Part shown: positions 1 to 10,500 of the stretch, piece after piece
Layout: every line of letters starts with the position of its first letter
Numbering within the stretch: the stretch's first letter is position 1
Assembly (NCBI GenBank): GCA_964389305.1
Contig: CAYMEK010000004.1
Span: forward strand, 1-64,000
From: CAYMEK01 sp964389305
GTDB taxonomy: Bacteria; Spirochaetota; Spirochaetia; SZUA-6; DRHE01
Reading direction: 5' to 3'
Length of the DNA: 64,000 nucleotides
Position numbers and translations under genes: made by a program
The notes under the pieces: model-generated
Told to the model about the DNA's origin: nothing
What the model saw: only the letters and a program-made list of their open reading frames with translations
The model's database searches: none

Positions 1-40
1 CTTCCGGATTGTTCCTCCGGCTAACCGCTACCCGTGGCGG

Positions 41-784
41 CTATTCCCAGCGGAACAGAAGGGCGGCGACTGCTGTGAATACGACCCCGATACCCGCCAG
101 CACCAGGATGCTGGTCAGCTCACCCGCCAGGCTCCCCCGAATCCAGGACGCCCGCAGCAGCCTTACGACGTAAGTGAGAGGCAGGGCCTTCGCTACCGTG
201 CTCACGCTTTCCGGGAACAGCTCGATCGGCAGCGTCGCCCCCGAAAGGAAAATCATCGGAAAGTACAGCAGGTTGGCGATGATGCCGGCCGAGCGGTTGC
301 TGGGAGCGACGCTGGCAACCAGGAGCCCAACTGCGAATATGGCGAAGATTCCGAGTGCCAGGGCGGCGGCAAACGGCAGCAGGGATGGCGGCGGCTTGAC
401 CCCGTAGACGGCCATCCCAGCGGCAATCAGCGCCGCCACGCCGATCAAGGTCATGAGCAGATTCACCAGAAGCTGCGAGACGAGCAGAAGCGAGGGATCG
501 GCCGGCGTGGCCCGGATCCGCTTGAGGATCTTCTTCTGCCGGTACTCCGAGAGAGTCAGAGGCAGACTCATCAGGCCGTTTACTCCGAGAGCGATGCCCA
601 TGTAGGAGGGGACCGAGACGTCCATGGCGCCTGATCCGCCGAAAAAAGGGTTTGGAGCATTGCCGTAGATCGAGCCGAACAACAGCAGCATCATCAGCGG
701 AAACACCAGGGAGAAAAAGGGAGAATAGAAATTACGAATGAAAAGCTTCCCCTCGATCCAAGTGACGGTCAGGAATGCGCGCAC
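41..784 (-). CDS. ABC-2 type exporter, membrane permease subunit
   Basis: This 247-residue integral membrane protein is the permease half of an ABC-2 type exporter (drug, polysaccharide or lipid export class; the substrate is unknown). There are about six hydrophobic segments: one near residues 20-40, a second near 58-75, then a cluster from about 105 to 245. The soluble part around residues 78-96 is basic and carries the coupling-helix type sequence SEYRQKKILKRIRATP, and the FLSGATLPIELFPE loop typical of ABC-2 permeases follows near residues 180-193. The start is GTG at 784, with an AAGGAGA ribosome site just upstream. It lies 30 bases downstream of the ATPase gene on the same strand, so the two form one operon. 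Confidence 0.9.
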   Translation of the reverse strand: MRAFLTVTWIEGKLFIRNFYSPFFSLVFPLMMLLLFGSIYGNAPNPFFGGSGAMDVSVPSYMGIALGVNGLMSLPLTLSEYRQKKILKRIRATPADPSLLLVSQLLVNLLMTLIGVAALIAAGMAVYGVKPPPSLLPFAAALALGIFAIFAVGLLVASVAPSNRSAGIIANLLYFPMIFLSGATLPIELFPESVSTVAKALPLTYVVRLLRASWIRGSLAGELTSILVLAGIGVVFTAVAALLFRWE

Positions 785-814
785 GAATGAATCTCCTTTC
801 CCTCGCAGGCTCTG

Positions 815-1771
815 TTATCGGGACGGAGCCGGGGGTCCATCCTCGGCGAACTGCTCACCCGTAAGCTCAAGAAACACGTCCTCCAGCCCCGGGTTCCGGG
901 AGCACAGATTGTCATAGCGCACCGATTGATGCTCCAAATAAAGAACGATGCGGCTCAGGATCCTCTGAGATTCGGTACGCACATTCACCCGCCCGTTGTT
1001 GATCTCCACCTGCCGGACGCCCTCGATCTCTTCGAGCCCGCGCGCCTTGAGGTCGGTGCTGTCGAAGCTGACGATGTGGTCGAGGCGGCTGCGGTCGATC
1101 AGCGCGGCCACGGTGTCCAGGGCGATGAGCTTGCCCCGATTGACGATGGCAACCCGGTCGCAGAGGTACTCCGCCTCCTCCATGTAGTGGGTGGTCATGA
1201 ACACAGTCTTGCCCTCCCCGCGAAGGCCCCGGACGGTTTCCCACATTTCCCTGCGGGCGTGAGGATCGAGCCCCGTGGTGAGCTCGTCGAGGAACAGCAG
1301 ACGGGGATCGGCGATGAGGGCGAGGGCGATCGAGAGCTTCTGCCGCTGTCCCCCGGACAGGTCCGACACCCGAGATCCTGACTTGGAGATCAGAGAGAAG
1401 CGATCGAGCTGGGCGCGGTAGTCCAGGGGCTCCTCGTAAAAGGAGGCGATCATCCGGCAGATCTCCCACACCCTGATCTTGTCCGGGTAGGAGGTCTCCT
1501 GGAGCTGAACCCCGACGGATCGGTACAACTGTTTCCTCGCACCGGCTGGCTCCAGGCCGAAGACCCGAACGCTTCCCGCATCCGGCTTCCGCAGGCCGTT
1601 GCAGCATTCGATGGTGGTGGTCTTGCCCGCGCCGTTTGGACCGATCATCCCGAGGATCTCCCCGGCGCGGACCGACAGGCTGACTCCGTCCACCGCGAGA
1701 AGGTTGCCGTAGCGTTTGATCAGTCCCTGAACTTCCAGGACCGTTTCAACCTGCGACTCCAGCTCGCTCAC
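815..1771 (-). CDS. ABC-2 type exporter, ATP-binding subunit
   Basis: Cytoplasmic ATPase of the exporter whose permease follows directly. From the GTG start at 1771 it is 318 residues long; a TTG at 1810 would add 13 residues that do not resemble the family. Walker A is GPNGAGKTT at residues 44-52, the ABC signature is LSGGQRQKLS, and Walker B reads LLFLDELTTGLD, where the usual DEP is DEL. The H-loop histidine is in MTTHYMEEAEYL. The last 100 or so residues form the C-terminal extension usual in the DrrA/CcmA-like exporter class. Family and role are secure, the substrate is not. Confidence 0.92.
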   Translation of the reverse strand: MSELESQVETVLEVQGLIKRYGNLLAVDGVSLSVRAGEILGMIGPNGAGKTTTIECCNGLRKPDAGSVRVFGLEPAGARKQLYRSVGVQLQETSYPDKIRVWEICRMIASFYEEPLDYRAQLDRFSLISKSGSRVSDLSGGQRQKLSIALALIADPRLLFLDELTTGLDPHARREMWETVRGLRGEGKTVFMTTHYMEEAEYLCDRVAIVNRGKLIALDTVAALIDRSRLDHIVSFDSTDLKARGLEEIEGVRQVEINNGRVNVRTESQRILSRIVLYLEHQSVRYDNLCSRNPGLEDVFLELTGEQFAEDGPPAPSR

Positions 1772-1831
1772 CCGTCCAGTATACCCGCTGGCGCCGGGTG
1801 GGTCGAGCAAGGCAGGCTATGGTGAGCCGTT

Positions 1832-1981
1832 CTATTCCTCGATTCCCAGCAGATTCGTGATTTTCGACCAGGCGCTGTTCCGGAAGTCGTCATATACGGT
1901 TGCGTAGCGTTCCTCTCCCGTCTGTATGAAAGACCGGTAGCTTTGCGCCTCTCTGGAGAGAAGCCCGAGAGTGGCGACCAT
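1832..1981 (-). other. Short orphan reading frame or gene remnant (49 codons)
   Basis: The minus strand encodes a protein-like sequence starting at ATG 1981 and ending in FRNSAWSKITNLLGIEE followed by TAG. The frame continues upstream for only three more codons before a TAA, so this is either a very small gene or the 3' end of a decayed longer gene. The composition (mixed charged and aromatic residues, no low complexity) looks coding. I see no convincing ribosome site and recognise no family. The rest of the 1811-2226 gap holds nothing else that I can support. Confidence 0.3.
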
Positions 1982-2226
1982 CTCGTTGAGAAATTAGAAC
2001 CCATGATGAATCTCGCCGCTCAGGCTGTTTGCCCTATACTGTCCTCTAAGCTCGAGATTGTACTTCAGGGCCGCGGAAAAGCGCTCGAAATCCTTGAGCA
2101 CCCGGCAGTCTCCGGTACATGGAAACCAGGAAACCTGAGAGGAATTGGTATACCATGGAGTATTGAGCTATCCGCCTTTCATCGGGCGGCGATACGCTCA
2201 CATTTCCACATTACGAGGAGGCAATC

Positions 2227-2895
2227 ATGAAGCGAGTTGTGGCGACCCTGGTCGGCACAGTACTGTTGAGTTTGTGCAGCTGCATGTCAATGCTACCAGT
2301 TGCTTCCAAACCCGAACCAGGGCAGCCGGTCGGAGAGGACGTGATCGTCGTGGCCGGTCGGGTTATCATGGAGCCGGAGCTGCAGCAGGAGTTCAAGGGG
2401 CCGATGGTCGGGGTGAAGGAGGAGTTCGAGAAGAAGTCTTTGATCTTCCTGAGCAAAAAGCCGAACAAGCCTGTGGGATCCGTTTTCTCGGCTGACCATA
2501 TTATCTCCCAGCCCTGGGACGAGTATTTTCTTGCCGTTCTGCCCAGAGAATCTCTGTATTGGAGCACCGTCTACATTATGCTCAGTAAAGCGGGGACCTG
2601 GGAAACGAGCCTCTATCTCCATTCTTCTTTCGAGATATCCTACAGCCCGGACGATCGGTTTATTTATCTGGGCGACTTCGTTTACCACGTGCAACGTCCG
2701 GATCAATCCAATGAACTGATGGCCGGCATGGAGATCGTAAATGGCTTTGAGGCTGCCAGGACGCAATTAGAGGGAACCGTCGTCGGGCCAGATGGCCAGC
2801 CCTTGGCCCTGCAAAACCGAATACCTGCGGAGGTGGGGGAACTGAAAGCCGTTATCGAGCAGCTCCGCACCCATACGGCACCACCCGGTTTCTGA
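2227..2895 (+). CDS. Putative lipoprotein of unknown function
   Basis: A 222-residue protein with a short lipoprotein signal peptide: positively charged start, hydrophobic stretch LVGTVLLSLC and a lipobox-like LCSC, so the lipidated cysteine is probably residue 19 or nearby. The start ATG at 2227 is preceded by a strong GAGGAGG ribosome site. The mature part mixes beta-type segments (GRVIMEPELQQEF, FIYLGDFVYHVQ) with a C-terminal section LEGTVVGPDGQPLALQNR that looks like a small carboxypeptidase-regulatory-like strand turn. I recognise no family. It is most likely anchored in the outer or inner membrane facing the periplasm. Confidence 0.8.
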   Translation: MKRVVATLVGTVLLSLCSCMSMLPVASKPEPGQPVGEDVIVVAGRVIMEPELQQEFKGPMVGVKEEFEKKSLIFLSKKPNKPVGSVFSADHIISQPWDEYFLAVLPRESLYWSTVYIMLSKAGTWETSLYLHSSFEISYSPDDRFIYLGDFVYHVQRPDQSNELMAGMEIVNGFEAARTQLEGTVVGPDGQPLALQNRIPAEVGELKAVIEQLRTHTAPPGF

Positions 2896-3203
2896 TTTTC
2901 GTCTGCCGGAAGAGGCGGCACCCTCAGAGCGAATGCAGGTCGCGGCCGCCGCCCGGCCGTGGCTGCCAACCCGCCGGGGCTGCCCCTCTGCCCCCGGCCG
3001 CAGCTGTGAGCTCCATTGCTTTCTTGTGCGGGATTCTCGTGGCGCGGTAACTAACCGGGCCCAGCCGGTAGGCGCTAAAGAGCCCTTATCCCTATCTCCT
3101 CTGTTTCAGCCTGGGTTCGGGCTGCGGTATCTCCGAGATCAAGCTCGTTTCCTTGCTCGCTCCCTCTGAGGATGGTACCATCTTTACGATCGGCGTGAGA
3201 GTC
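2896..3203 (+). other. Intergenic stretch without a supported gene
   Basis: About 310 GC-rich bases between two lipoprotein genes. Open frames here are short, Pro/Arg-rich and have no ribosome sites. I see no clear terminator or promoter; a regulatory region for the downstream lipoprotein gene is possible but not visible. Confidence 0.4.
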
Positions 3204-4646
3204 ATGGCATACATACGCCGCACCCTCCTAGTCTTGATAATTATCTCTTTCTGGATTGTATCGTGCCGGTCCGGCGACGAAGAGTTCAGGCAGCGATTCG
3301 ACACGATCATGGATGAGCAGAGGGGAGTTGAGCTGTTCGATTCCTTGCTTGCTCTGGATCAGGAGTTCCCGGATCGATTGGTGTTGAAAGTCAATATCGG
3401 GGGCATGCTGCTGGCAGCCGGAGATCTCGTCAAGGCCGAAGCGTATCTCGAGCAAGGCCGGAAGTTGTGCCGCCGGAAGCTATTCCGTCGGGGAGGGGAT
3501 CCCGAAACCGAGTACCTGCTGTTTACCAACCTTGCAGAGTTGTCTCTGAGAAAGGGAGAGTTCACCGAGGGTCTCCACCACGCCGGGCAGGCCAGGGCGC
3601 TGGGAGTGGAGGACAGGATCGGAGTGTTCCTGACCGAAGCGAAGTGCCGTCTGGGGCTGGGAGAGGCGGAGGAAGCACTGGAGCTGCTTCGAAACGGCTG
3701 GGAGGAGCGTAGAGAACAGTTTAGCGGGGAGGACCTGGACATATATGCAGGGCTTCTCGCCCGCCGGGAGGCCTGGACAGAGCTCCTGCAGGTCTTCCGA
3801 CATTACGAGCAGACATACGGCTACCAGCTGGGTCTGGGCATCAACGAGTCCGCCGCCTATGAGCGTTTGGGCCGGATCAACGAAGGGATCCTGTCGGCAT
3901 TCAAGGACCTCGAGTACCAGCGCTACCTGGGTTTGGTCGATGCCTCGGTTCAGACACAGAGGCTTAGAGCTCTGGAGGAGAAACTGGCGGATACCTCCTG
4001 GAATCCCGATCATCAGGGGGGAACACTCATCAAGGGCTTGAAGGCTTTTACCGCAGGACGTTGGTCGGAAGCGCACGCAGCCCTGGAAAGTGTGGAATTG
4101 GACGAAGAGATTCCCTTCTATCGATATTCTGTTGTCGCCTCCCGGCTGGAAAGCGGCCAAGCGAACCTGGAGGATCTCGTAAGATATATCGATCTGGAAT
4201 CCGATTTCCGGCAGCTGCCGGGCTATTACTACCATCTATGGCGGGGAATGAAGAAAAACCGCGGCAACTACAATCTGGGCACCGCCCGAAAGGTGATGGA
4301 GAAGTGCATACTCCTGGCTCCAAAAACGGAGGCAGCCCTGGAAACCCGGGTCGAGCTGGGCCGCCTGCTCGGTCTTCCGGGTCAGGAGGGTTCCAAGATC
4401 CTCCTTGGCCCGGAGCTGGATGCGATCCTGGATCGTTTGCGCAGGGGGTCGGCGGCATCCGTTCTGGACCCGGTGATGGGGCTGCTGTCGACCCCCGAGA
4501 ACGCCTATCAGCTTGCAGGAATGTTGATGCTGCGGCAAGCCCTCACTGTTCCCGCCGCCCGCTTCTATCTAGAGGAGAAGCGCAGGCTTGCCGGAGGCAG
4601 GCTGCGCGAGCGGCTCGATTTCATTCTAGGTCCCGGTGAGCTTTGA
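3204..4646 (+). CDS. TPR-repeat lipoprotein
   Basis: The 480-residue product begins at ATG 3204, giving a textbook lipoprotein signal: RRTLLVLIIISFWIVSC, with the lipidated cysteine followed by charged residues. An upstream ATG at 3153 would put 17 polar residues before the signal peptide and is unlikely. The mature protein is almost wholly helical and shows tetratricopeptide-like repeats, for example around the segments LVKAEAYLEQGRKLC, LAELSLRKGEFTEGLHHAGQA and AEEALELLRNGW. TPR lipoproteins generally act as scaffolds in envelope assembly. Its 3' end overlaps that of the convergent RND gene by 21 bases, so both transcripts read into each other. Confidence 0.85.
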   Translation: MAYIRRTLLVLIIISFWIVSCRSGDEEFRQRFDTIMDEQRGVELFDSLLALDQEFPDRLVLKVNIGGMLLAAGDLVKAEAYLEQGRKLCRRKLFRRGGDPETEYLLFTNLAELSLRKGEFTEGLHHAGQARALGVEDRIGVFLTEAKCRLGLGEAEEALELLRNGWEERREQFSGEDLDIYAGLLARREAWTELLQVFRHYEQTYGYQLGLGINESAAYERLGRINEGILSAFKDLEYQRYLGLVDASVQTQRLRALEEKLADTSWNPDHQGGTLIKGLKAFTAGRWSEAHAALESVELDEEIPFYRYSVVASRLESGQANLEDLVRYIDLESDFRQLPGYYYHLWRGMKKNRGNYNLGTARKVMEKCILLAPKTEAALETRVELGRLLGLPGQEGSKILLGPELDAILDRLRRGSAASVLDPVMGLLSTPENAYQLAGMLMLRQALTVPAARFYLEEKRRLAGGRLRERLDFILGPGEL

Positions 4647-7532
4647 TTCAGGAAGGCAGCGATAGAGGCCTGGCAGGGTAAGGAGGAGAAAGAGAATCGA
4701 GCCGGCTACCCCGGCGGAGATTGTCAAAGAGAGCGGCGCCAATACCCCATCACCCAGCGGACCTGTGAACAGGAGGGGAATCACACCCATCACGGTAGTC
4801 AGAGAGGCGATCAACATGGCCCTTATTTTCCGCCTCAAGGCTTCCAATACGGCTTTTCCCGTCGGCTGCCCCTGCTGGAGCTGGGCGAAGACCAGAATGC
4901 TGTTGTTCACCGAGATCCCCGCCGTTAGGATCAAGCCGATAATGACCGGAAGCGAGAGAGGCAAACCGATCAGCTCGATCAGCACCAGGGGGAGGATGAA
5001 GGAGAGGGGGATTTGCAGGAAAATGAACGCCGGAATGGACAACCGTTCGAATTGAAAAACCAGGATCAGGAATACAAGCGCCGCAGAAAATGCAAGGCTA
5101 AACAGGGCGGAGTAGGTAAGTCGGGCCGTTTCCGCTTCTTCTATCCCCGCTTCCGCCCGGTAGCCTTCAGGAAACGCGAAACGGTTTATCAGTCGCTTGG
5201 CGGCCTGAAGTGCTTCGGGCTTGCGCTCCCGAGGTACCCGTACGGAGAAGCTCAGGCTTCGCTGCTTGTTCCGGTGATAGATCCGGCCGGTGCCCTGTTC
5301 CTCTTTCAAGCTAGCGGCGTTCTTCACATGGATTGTGGAGCCGGGAGACAGAGGAACCGGCAGGTCCATGACTTCCTCCATGGAGCCCTCCTGCAGACGA
5401 GAGGAAAACAGGCGAATATCTGCGTAGTTCCCGGTGTCGCCGGCCCTTGCCGGCGGATTCCATTTAGCCGCCACAGGCCCTGAAAGCGACCAGAACAGGG
5501 TGGCATAGAGGTCCAAGGGTGAAATCCCCAGGGCTGCTGCCTGCCGAACGTCGATGCTGATGAGCCTGCCAGGCGGTACTTCCTTGAAATGATAGATTAT
5601 CTCGGCCCCGGATACCCGGCTTCTGACCTCGGCAGCCAGGGTGGAGCAAATTGTACGCAGGCGGCGACAGCCCGGACCGGTTACCACAACCTCGAACTCG
5701 TCGTTTTCATCCACTATCTCCTCGGGGAAGTAGAGAAATCCTCCGGGAATGTCTGCGGCGCGGGTCTTGATCTGCTGAACAAGAAGGCGGCGTTCGGCCT
5801 TGGGGCGTAGGGCGAGATCGAAAGAGGCGCGCTCCTGTTCATACTTGCTGAGAAAGGTTGAGACTCCAGGAAGCGCGGCCAGGGTAGACTCCATCCGGTA
5901 AGCGGCTTGAACGACCGTATCTAGCGGTCTGCCGCTCGGGAACTCGATCCAGAAGGAGAGCGAGCGTTCCGCCGGAACGGTGAAGCTTTCTCGTCTGAGG
6001 GTGAGCAGCGAATGAACGGCCAGAGCCGCAAGCACGGCCACTGTGAGCATTGCCACGAAGCGAAAGCGCCCAATGAACATATATATCCTGGTAAGCCAGT
6101 CCCTACCCGGAGGAGGGGAGGAGGCTGCAGTGCCCGCTGAGCGGCCCCCGCGCTGTCTGTAGGCAACCGAAAGCAGGGGAGGAAGGAAGGCGAAGACGAA
6201 TACGGTGGAGGCAAGGATCGATCCGCCCACCGCTACGGCCAGTCCCCCGAACAGGTCCAGGAAGGCCCGCTCCGCGAACAGTAGGGGAAGGAACACACAC
6301 AGGGTGGTGGCCGTTGAAAAGACGATCGGGGGTGCCGTCTTTTTCGTGGCTTCGGCGGCCTGTCCCCCGACGGCTATGAACTCTTCGAGATAGATGACGC
6401 CGCTGTCGATGACCATGCCAACTCCAATCGCGATACCAGCCAGGGTCATCAGGTTCAGCTCGTGGCCGGTTGCCTTCAAGCAGGCGATGGAGACGAGTAT
6501 GGAAAAAGGGAGGTTCAAGCTGATTAAAAGGGCAAAATAGACCCTTTTCAGGAAGATCAGCGTAAAGAGAACCACGAAGAAGATCCCAGCCAGGATAGCC
6601 AATCCGATCTCGGATAGGGAGCGCTCCATCTTTGCCCCGTGATTGTACAGGATTTCAGCGTTTCCCAGCCCGGCGATCAAGCGGGAGAGCCGGCGGCACA
6701 GAGTGATGGTATTCGCATCGCCGGCTTTATGGATGTAAACAACGATCCTGGCCTCGCCGTTGACTCTTCCCAGGCTATCTTTGGGGGCCTCTGTGAGGCG
6801 TATCTCCGCCAGCTCGCCGAGGGTAATCGCCCGGGTCACTCGAAGATCCTTCAAGGTTTGAGGGTTAGCCAGGCGGGCATCGACCAGATGGGAGCGTTCC
6901 CCAGGAGGGCCGAAGTCTCCGATTGAGTTATTTCCGCGCAGGCGGTTGATCAGCTCGTTGATGGTAACAGTGGCCTGAGCCGCCCGATCGGCGTCCAGGG
7001 CGATCTGGATTTCCTGCTTGGAGCCGCCGCCGATCTCTACCTCGCCGGCGCCTTCTACGTTTTCGAACAGGCTCTTTATGTAATCCTCGTTGAAGCGCTG
7101 ATCGGCTCCAAGGGCGGCTATAAACACCGGACGGGAATCCCAGTCGCTTTTCCCCAGGATGGGCCTCTGCACTCCTTCGGGGAGGGCGGCATAGAGGCGG
7201 TCTACGGCTTCGCGTACCGCGAGGTAAGCCTGATCTAGATCGGTTTCGGGAAAGAAACGGATGTACAGGCGAGCCTTTTCCTGCTCTGAGACAGAGAAAA
7301 GCTCCTTGATACCGGGTATACGGGCTACTTCTTCTTCCAGAGGCCAGGTGATGAGCCGTTCGATCTGCTCCTCGAAGGCGCCCCGGTACTCGACGGTGAC
7401 CGAGACGGTTTTGTGAGCGGAAGGCGGGAGATAGCCCAGTTCAATGCCGCGGCCGTAGAAAAGGAGCACGAGCGTCAGGATGATCAGAAGGAATAGGGCT
7501 CTTTTCGCCCCCCCTCGGTTTTGCTTGCTCAC
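4626..7532 (-). CDS. RND efflux pump permease, second subunit
   Basis: A 968-residue inner-membrane proton/drug antiporter of the RND superfamily (hydrophobe/amphiphile efflux type). It has the family layout: TM1 near the N-terminus, a large periplasmic loop, TM2-6 near residues 310-450, TM7, a second large loop and TM8-12 near the C-terminus. The TM4 proton-relay region reads GVGMVIDSGVIYLEE, so one of the paired aspartates is kept. The TM10 lysine of AcrB is replaced (TAGISVNNSILVF), as in many distant RND pumps. ATG 7532 overlaps the stop of the upstream RND gene by 4 bases. The two pumps probably assemble as a mixed trimer, as MdtB with MdtC, although two separate pumps cannot be excluded. 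Confidence 0.93.
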   Translation of the reverse strand: MSKQNRGGAKRALFLLIILTLVLLFYGRGIELGYLPPSAHKTVSVTVEYRGAFEEQIERLITWPLEEEVARIPGIKELFSVSEQEKARLYIRFFPETDLDQAYLAVREAVDRLYAALPEGVQRPILGKSDWDSRPVFIAALGADQRFNEDYIKSLFENVEGAGEVEIGGGSKQEIQIALDADRAAQATVTINELINRLRGNNSIGDFGPPGERSHLVDARLANPQTLKDLRVTRAITLGELAEIRLTEAPKDSLGRVNGEARIVVYIHKAGDANTITLCRRLSRLIAGLGNAEILYNHGAKMERSLSEIGLAILAGIFFVVLFTLIFLKRVYFALLISLNLPFSILVSIACLKATGHELNLMTLAGIAIGVGMVIDSGVIYLEEFIAVGGQAAEATKKTAPPIVFSTATTLCVFLPLLFAERAFLDLFGGLAVAVGGSILASTVFVFAFLPPLLSVAYRQRGGRSAGTAASSPPPGRDWLTRIYMFIGRFRFVAMLTVAVLAALAVHSLLTLRRESFTVPAERSLSFWIEFPSGRPLDTVVQAAYRMESTLAALPGVSTFLSKYEQERASFDLALRPKAERRLLVQQIKTRAADIPGGFLYFPEEIVDENDEFEVVVTGPGCRRLRTICSTLAAEVRSRVSGAEIIYHFKEVPPGRLISIDVRQAAALGISPLDLYATLFWSLSGPVAAKWNPPARAGDTGNYADIRLFSSRLQEGSMEEVMDLPVPLSPGSTIHVKNAASLKEEQGTGRIYHRNKQRSLSFSVRVPRERKPEALQAAKRLINRFAFPEGYRAEAGIEEAETARLTYSALFSLAFSAALVFLILVFQFERLSIPAFIFLQIPLSFILPLVLIELIGLPLSLPVIIGLILTAGISVNNSILVFAQLQQGQPTGKAVLEALRRKIRAMLIASLTTVMGVIPLLFTGPLGDGVLAPLSLTISAGVAGSILFLLLTLPGLYRCLPESKLTGT

Positions 7533-10500
7533 GCTTTTTTCCCTTTTTTGTCCCCGACGGTCAGGTAGTACAGGGCCGGGAAAAAGACCAAGGAGGTGAA
7601 GGTGCCGCTGAGCAGCCCGCCGATGATTGCGATAGCCGTATGGCTCTGTAGGATATTCTCGGGCCGGGGGTTGAGGGCAATCGGCAGCAGGGCGATGATC
7701 GTTGTAGCCGCCGTAGCAACTGCCGGAACCAACCTGGACAGAGAGCCGTTCAGGATTCCTTCTCTATCGTTGCCGGTGAAGGAGGCGGCCAGCAGGATGG
7801 CCGTGTTGATCGTCGTGCCCAAAAGGATCAGCATTCCCAGGATGCTGCTGATGTTCAGGCTGTACCCGAATAGATAGAGAAAGATCAAGCTCCCGGTGAG
7901 GGCGGGCGGGAGTGTGAGCAGCAGGAGGATCGGCAGCCGGAACGAGCCGAATTGGGCACCCAAGACCAGATACATGAGAAGAACGGCCAATCCGAATACC
8001 ACGGCGATTTCCTTGAGGTTCGACTTCAGGGCGCTCTCTGCAACCAGAGTAGACTGCTCGTTTTGGCTGGAAGCGAGGTAGCTTTGCAGCGCTTCTCGGC
8101 GGTCGGGCGCGGGGTAAAAGACGATTTTGACTGCATTGTGACGGTTATAGCGATGTATCTCGCTGTATCCCTTGCGGCTTGATATCTCTCCGAGTGAGGC
8201 CAAATCCAGAAAACCGCTGCGGCTCATGATCTTGAGGCGCTTCAGGTCTTCCTGTCTATCGGTTTGATCCGGATGCAGGCGAACCCTTATATCCGTTTGA
8301 ACCTCATCGGTCTCAAGCCGGGCAACCACTCGGCCCTTTACACTGCCTTCGAGGTCTCTCAAGACATCCGCCGGCAGCAGATCGCTGTAGGCCAGGGAAT
8401 CCCGGGAAAGGAGCACAACCAGCTCGGGGCTTTCCCGATCCGTATCGATCTGATAGGCGGCCAGCAAGTACCGGGCTTCCGCCTCCTCTATAACAGATCT
8501 CGCTTGAGCCAGTAGTCTCGGGCGGACAGGACCGGACAAACGGAGCGTAAGCTGCTCCCCGCCGCCGAGGAGTTGTTTGAGGATACTTTCCGGCGCCTGA
8601 AGCCGAAAGCGTCCCCCTTCCGCCTGTAGAATGGAGCTGATCGCCCGCTGATGATCAGAAAGGCTCAGGCTTGAGCGTTGGGAGAGAAACATCCCCAACC
8701 GGAGAATGTGTATATCCCTCTGGCTGGCGGCCCGATCCTGCAGGGAGTTGCTGTCGAAGCCGGCTTCTCCGTAGACGGTGCTCACAGAGGCCAGTTCGAC
8801 CAGCCGGCGCTCAAGCGCCTTGGAGCGCAGGGCAACCTGCTCGAGAGGGGTTCCCTTTTTGTAAGTCACTACGGCCCGGAGCCGCCCCCGGTCGATCTCC
8901 GGAAGGATTTCCTTAGGAAGAGCGAAAAAGAGAGCTGAACCGCCTGCCAGCAGAACGGCGAAGAGTATAGGCGCCAAATAGGCCCTGTCGAGTATCCAGG
9001 ACAGAAAGCGGCGGTAGCAAGACGCGGCCCGGCTCGGCTTCCAAACGCTTATGTGAGAATCCGCAGCGGGGAAAAGCAGAAGACGGTAGAGAGCAGGGGT
9101 CAGGGTCATGGAGATGATGAAGGAGGCGATCAGCATGAGACAGATGGCCAAGGCCAGCTCTCGGAACAAGGCTCCTGTTATGCCTGGAATGAAGAGAATC
9201 GGCGAAAAAACGAGCAGGGTGGTGGCCGTGGATCCGAAGGTCGAAGAACCCATATGGAGGGTAGCCTCTGCGACATCCTTCGGGCTTCTGGCCTTCCTTC
9301 GATACAGGTTTTCCAGCACCACGATGGCATTGTCCACGACCATTCCTATTCCCAGGGCGATGCCGGTTAATGAGATGAGGTTCAGCGAAAGGTGGAAGAA
9401 ATACAGTCCCGTCATGGCCCAGGCCATGGACAGGGGAATGGCTGCCACCACGATCGGAGGCAGTCTGCGGTTGCGGAAAAAGAGAAAAAGGACCGAGAAA
9501 GCGGCCGCAATACCCACCCCGATCGCCACGAGAAGACCGCTGATCGAGTTGCGGATCTCATCGGCGGCATCCTCTATAAGAACCAGTTCCAGCTCCCGGG
9601 CGAAAAGACGACTCAGGGGGGGCAGATTCTTTCTCAGGTTTCTAGAAGCGTTGTATGTGCCTGCTCCACCCGCCTTATAGATGAAAAGTCCGATTGCCTC
9701 CCGACCATTAAGATGAAAGAAGGAGACGCGTTTTTTAAGCCCGGCCTGGACCGAGGCCACATCCCCCAGAGTGAGGCCGGCACTGCCCTTCCCGGTCTGT
9801 AGAGGAACGCCCTCCAAATCCCGCAGGCTCTTGATCCCGGTATCGGCTTTAATCAAATATTCCCGCTCCTGTTCCACGATCCTGCCGACCGGGTATTCGA
9901 AAACCGCCGTACCAATGGATTCGGCCACTATCGACACGGGAATACCGGCTGTATAAAGCTTTTCGCCGTCCACATTCACCTGTATCTCGGGCTCCGGCGC
10001 ACCGACCGTGCGGAGATAGCCCACCCCTTCGATTTGGAGCAGCCGGGTTTTCAGATCCTTTTGCACGATGCGGCTGACCTCGCTGAAGGTGGTGCCTGGC
10101 CGGGGGAAGACGGCCAGCCGCATGAACGGCTCGTTGGCGACCTCCTGGCTGAAGACCACTGGCTTTTTGACCTCATGGGGCAGGTAAGGATAGGCCGAAT
10201 CGATTTTCTCTCTGATCTCCACCGTCGCCTGACCAATCTCAGTGCCCCACGCGAAGCGTAAGGAGATGGACGAAAGTCCCTGCTTACTCGTCGAGTGAAT
10301 TTCCTTAACACCCTGGACTGAAGAAAGTACATTTTCCAGAGGTAGGGTGATAAGTTGCTCGACCTCGGTGGCCGGGATTTGACCGTATTCCGTGATGATC
10401 TGCGCTTGTGGTAGGGTAAGATCGGGGAGCAACTCGATATCCAGTTTGAGCAGGGAAACCGCCCCGAATAGAAGCACAGCCAGATGAATCATCAGCACCG

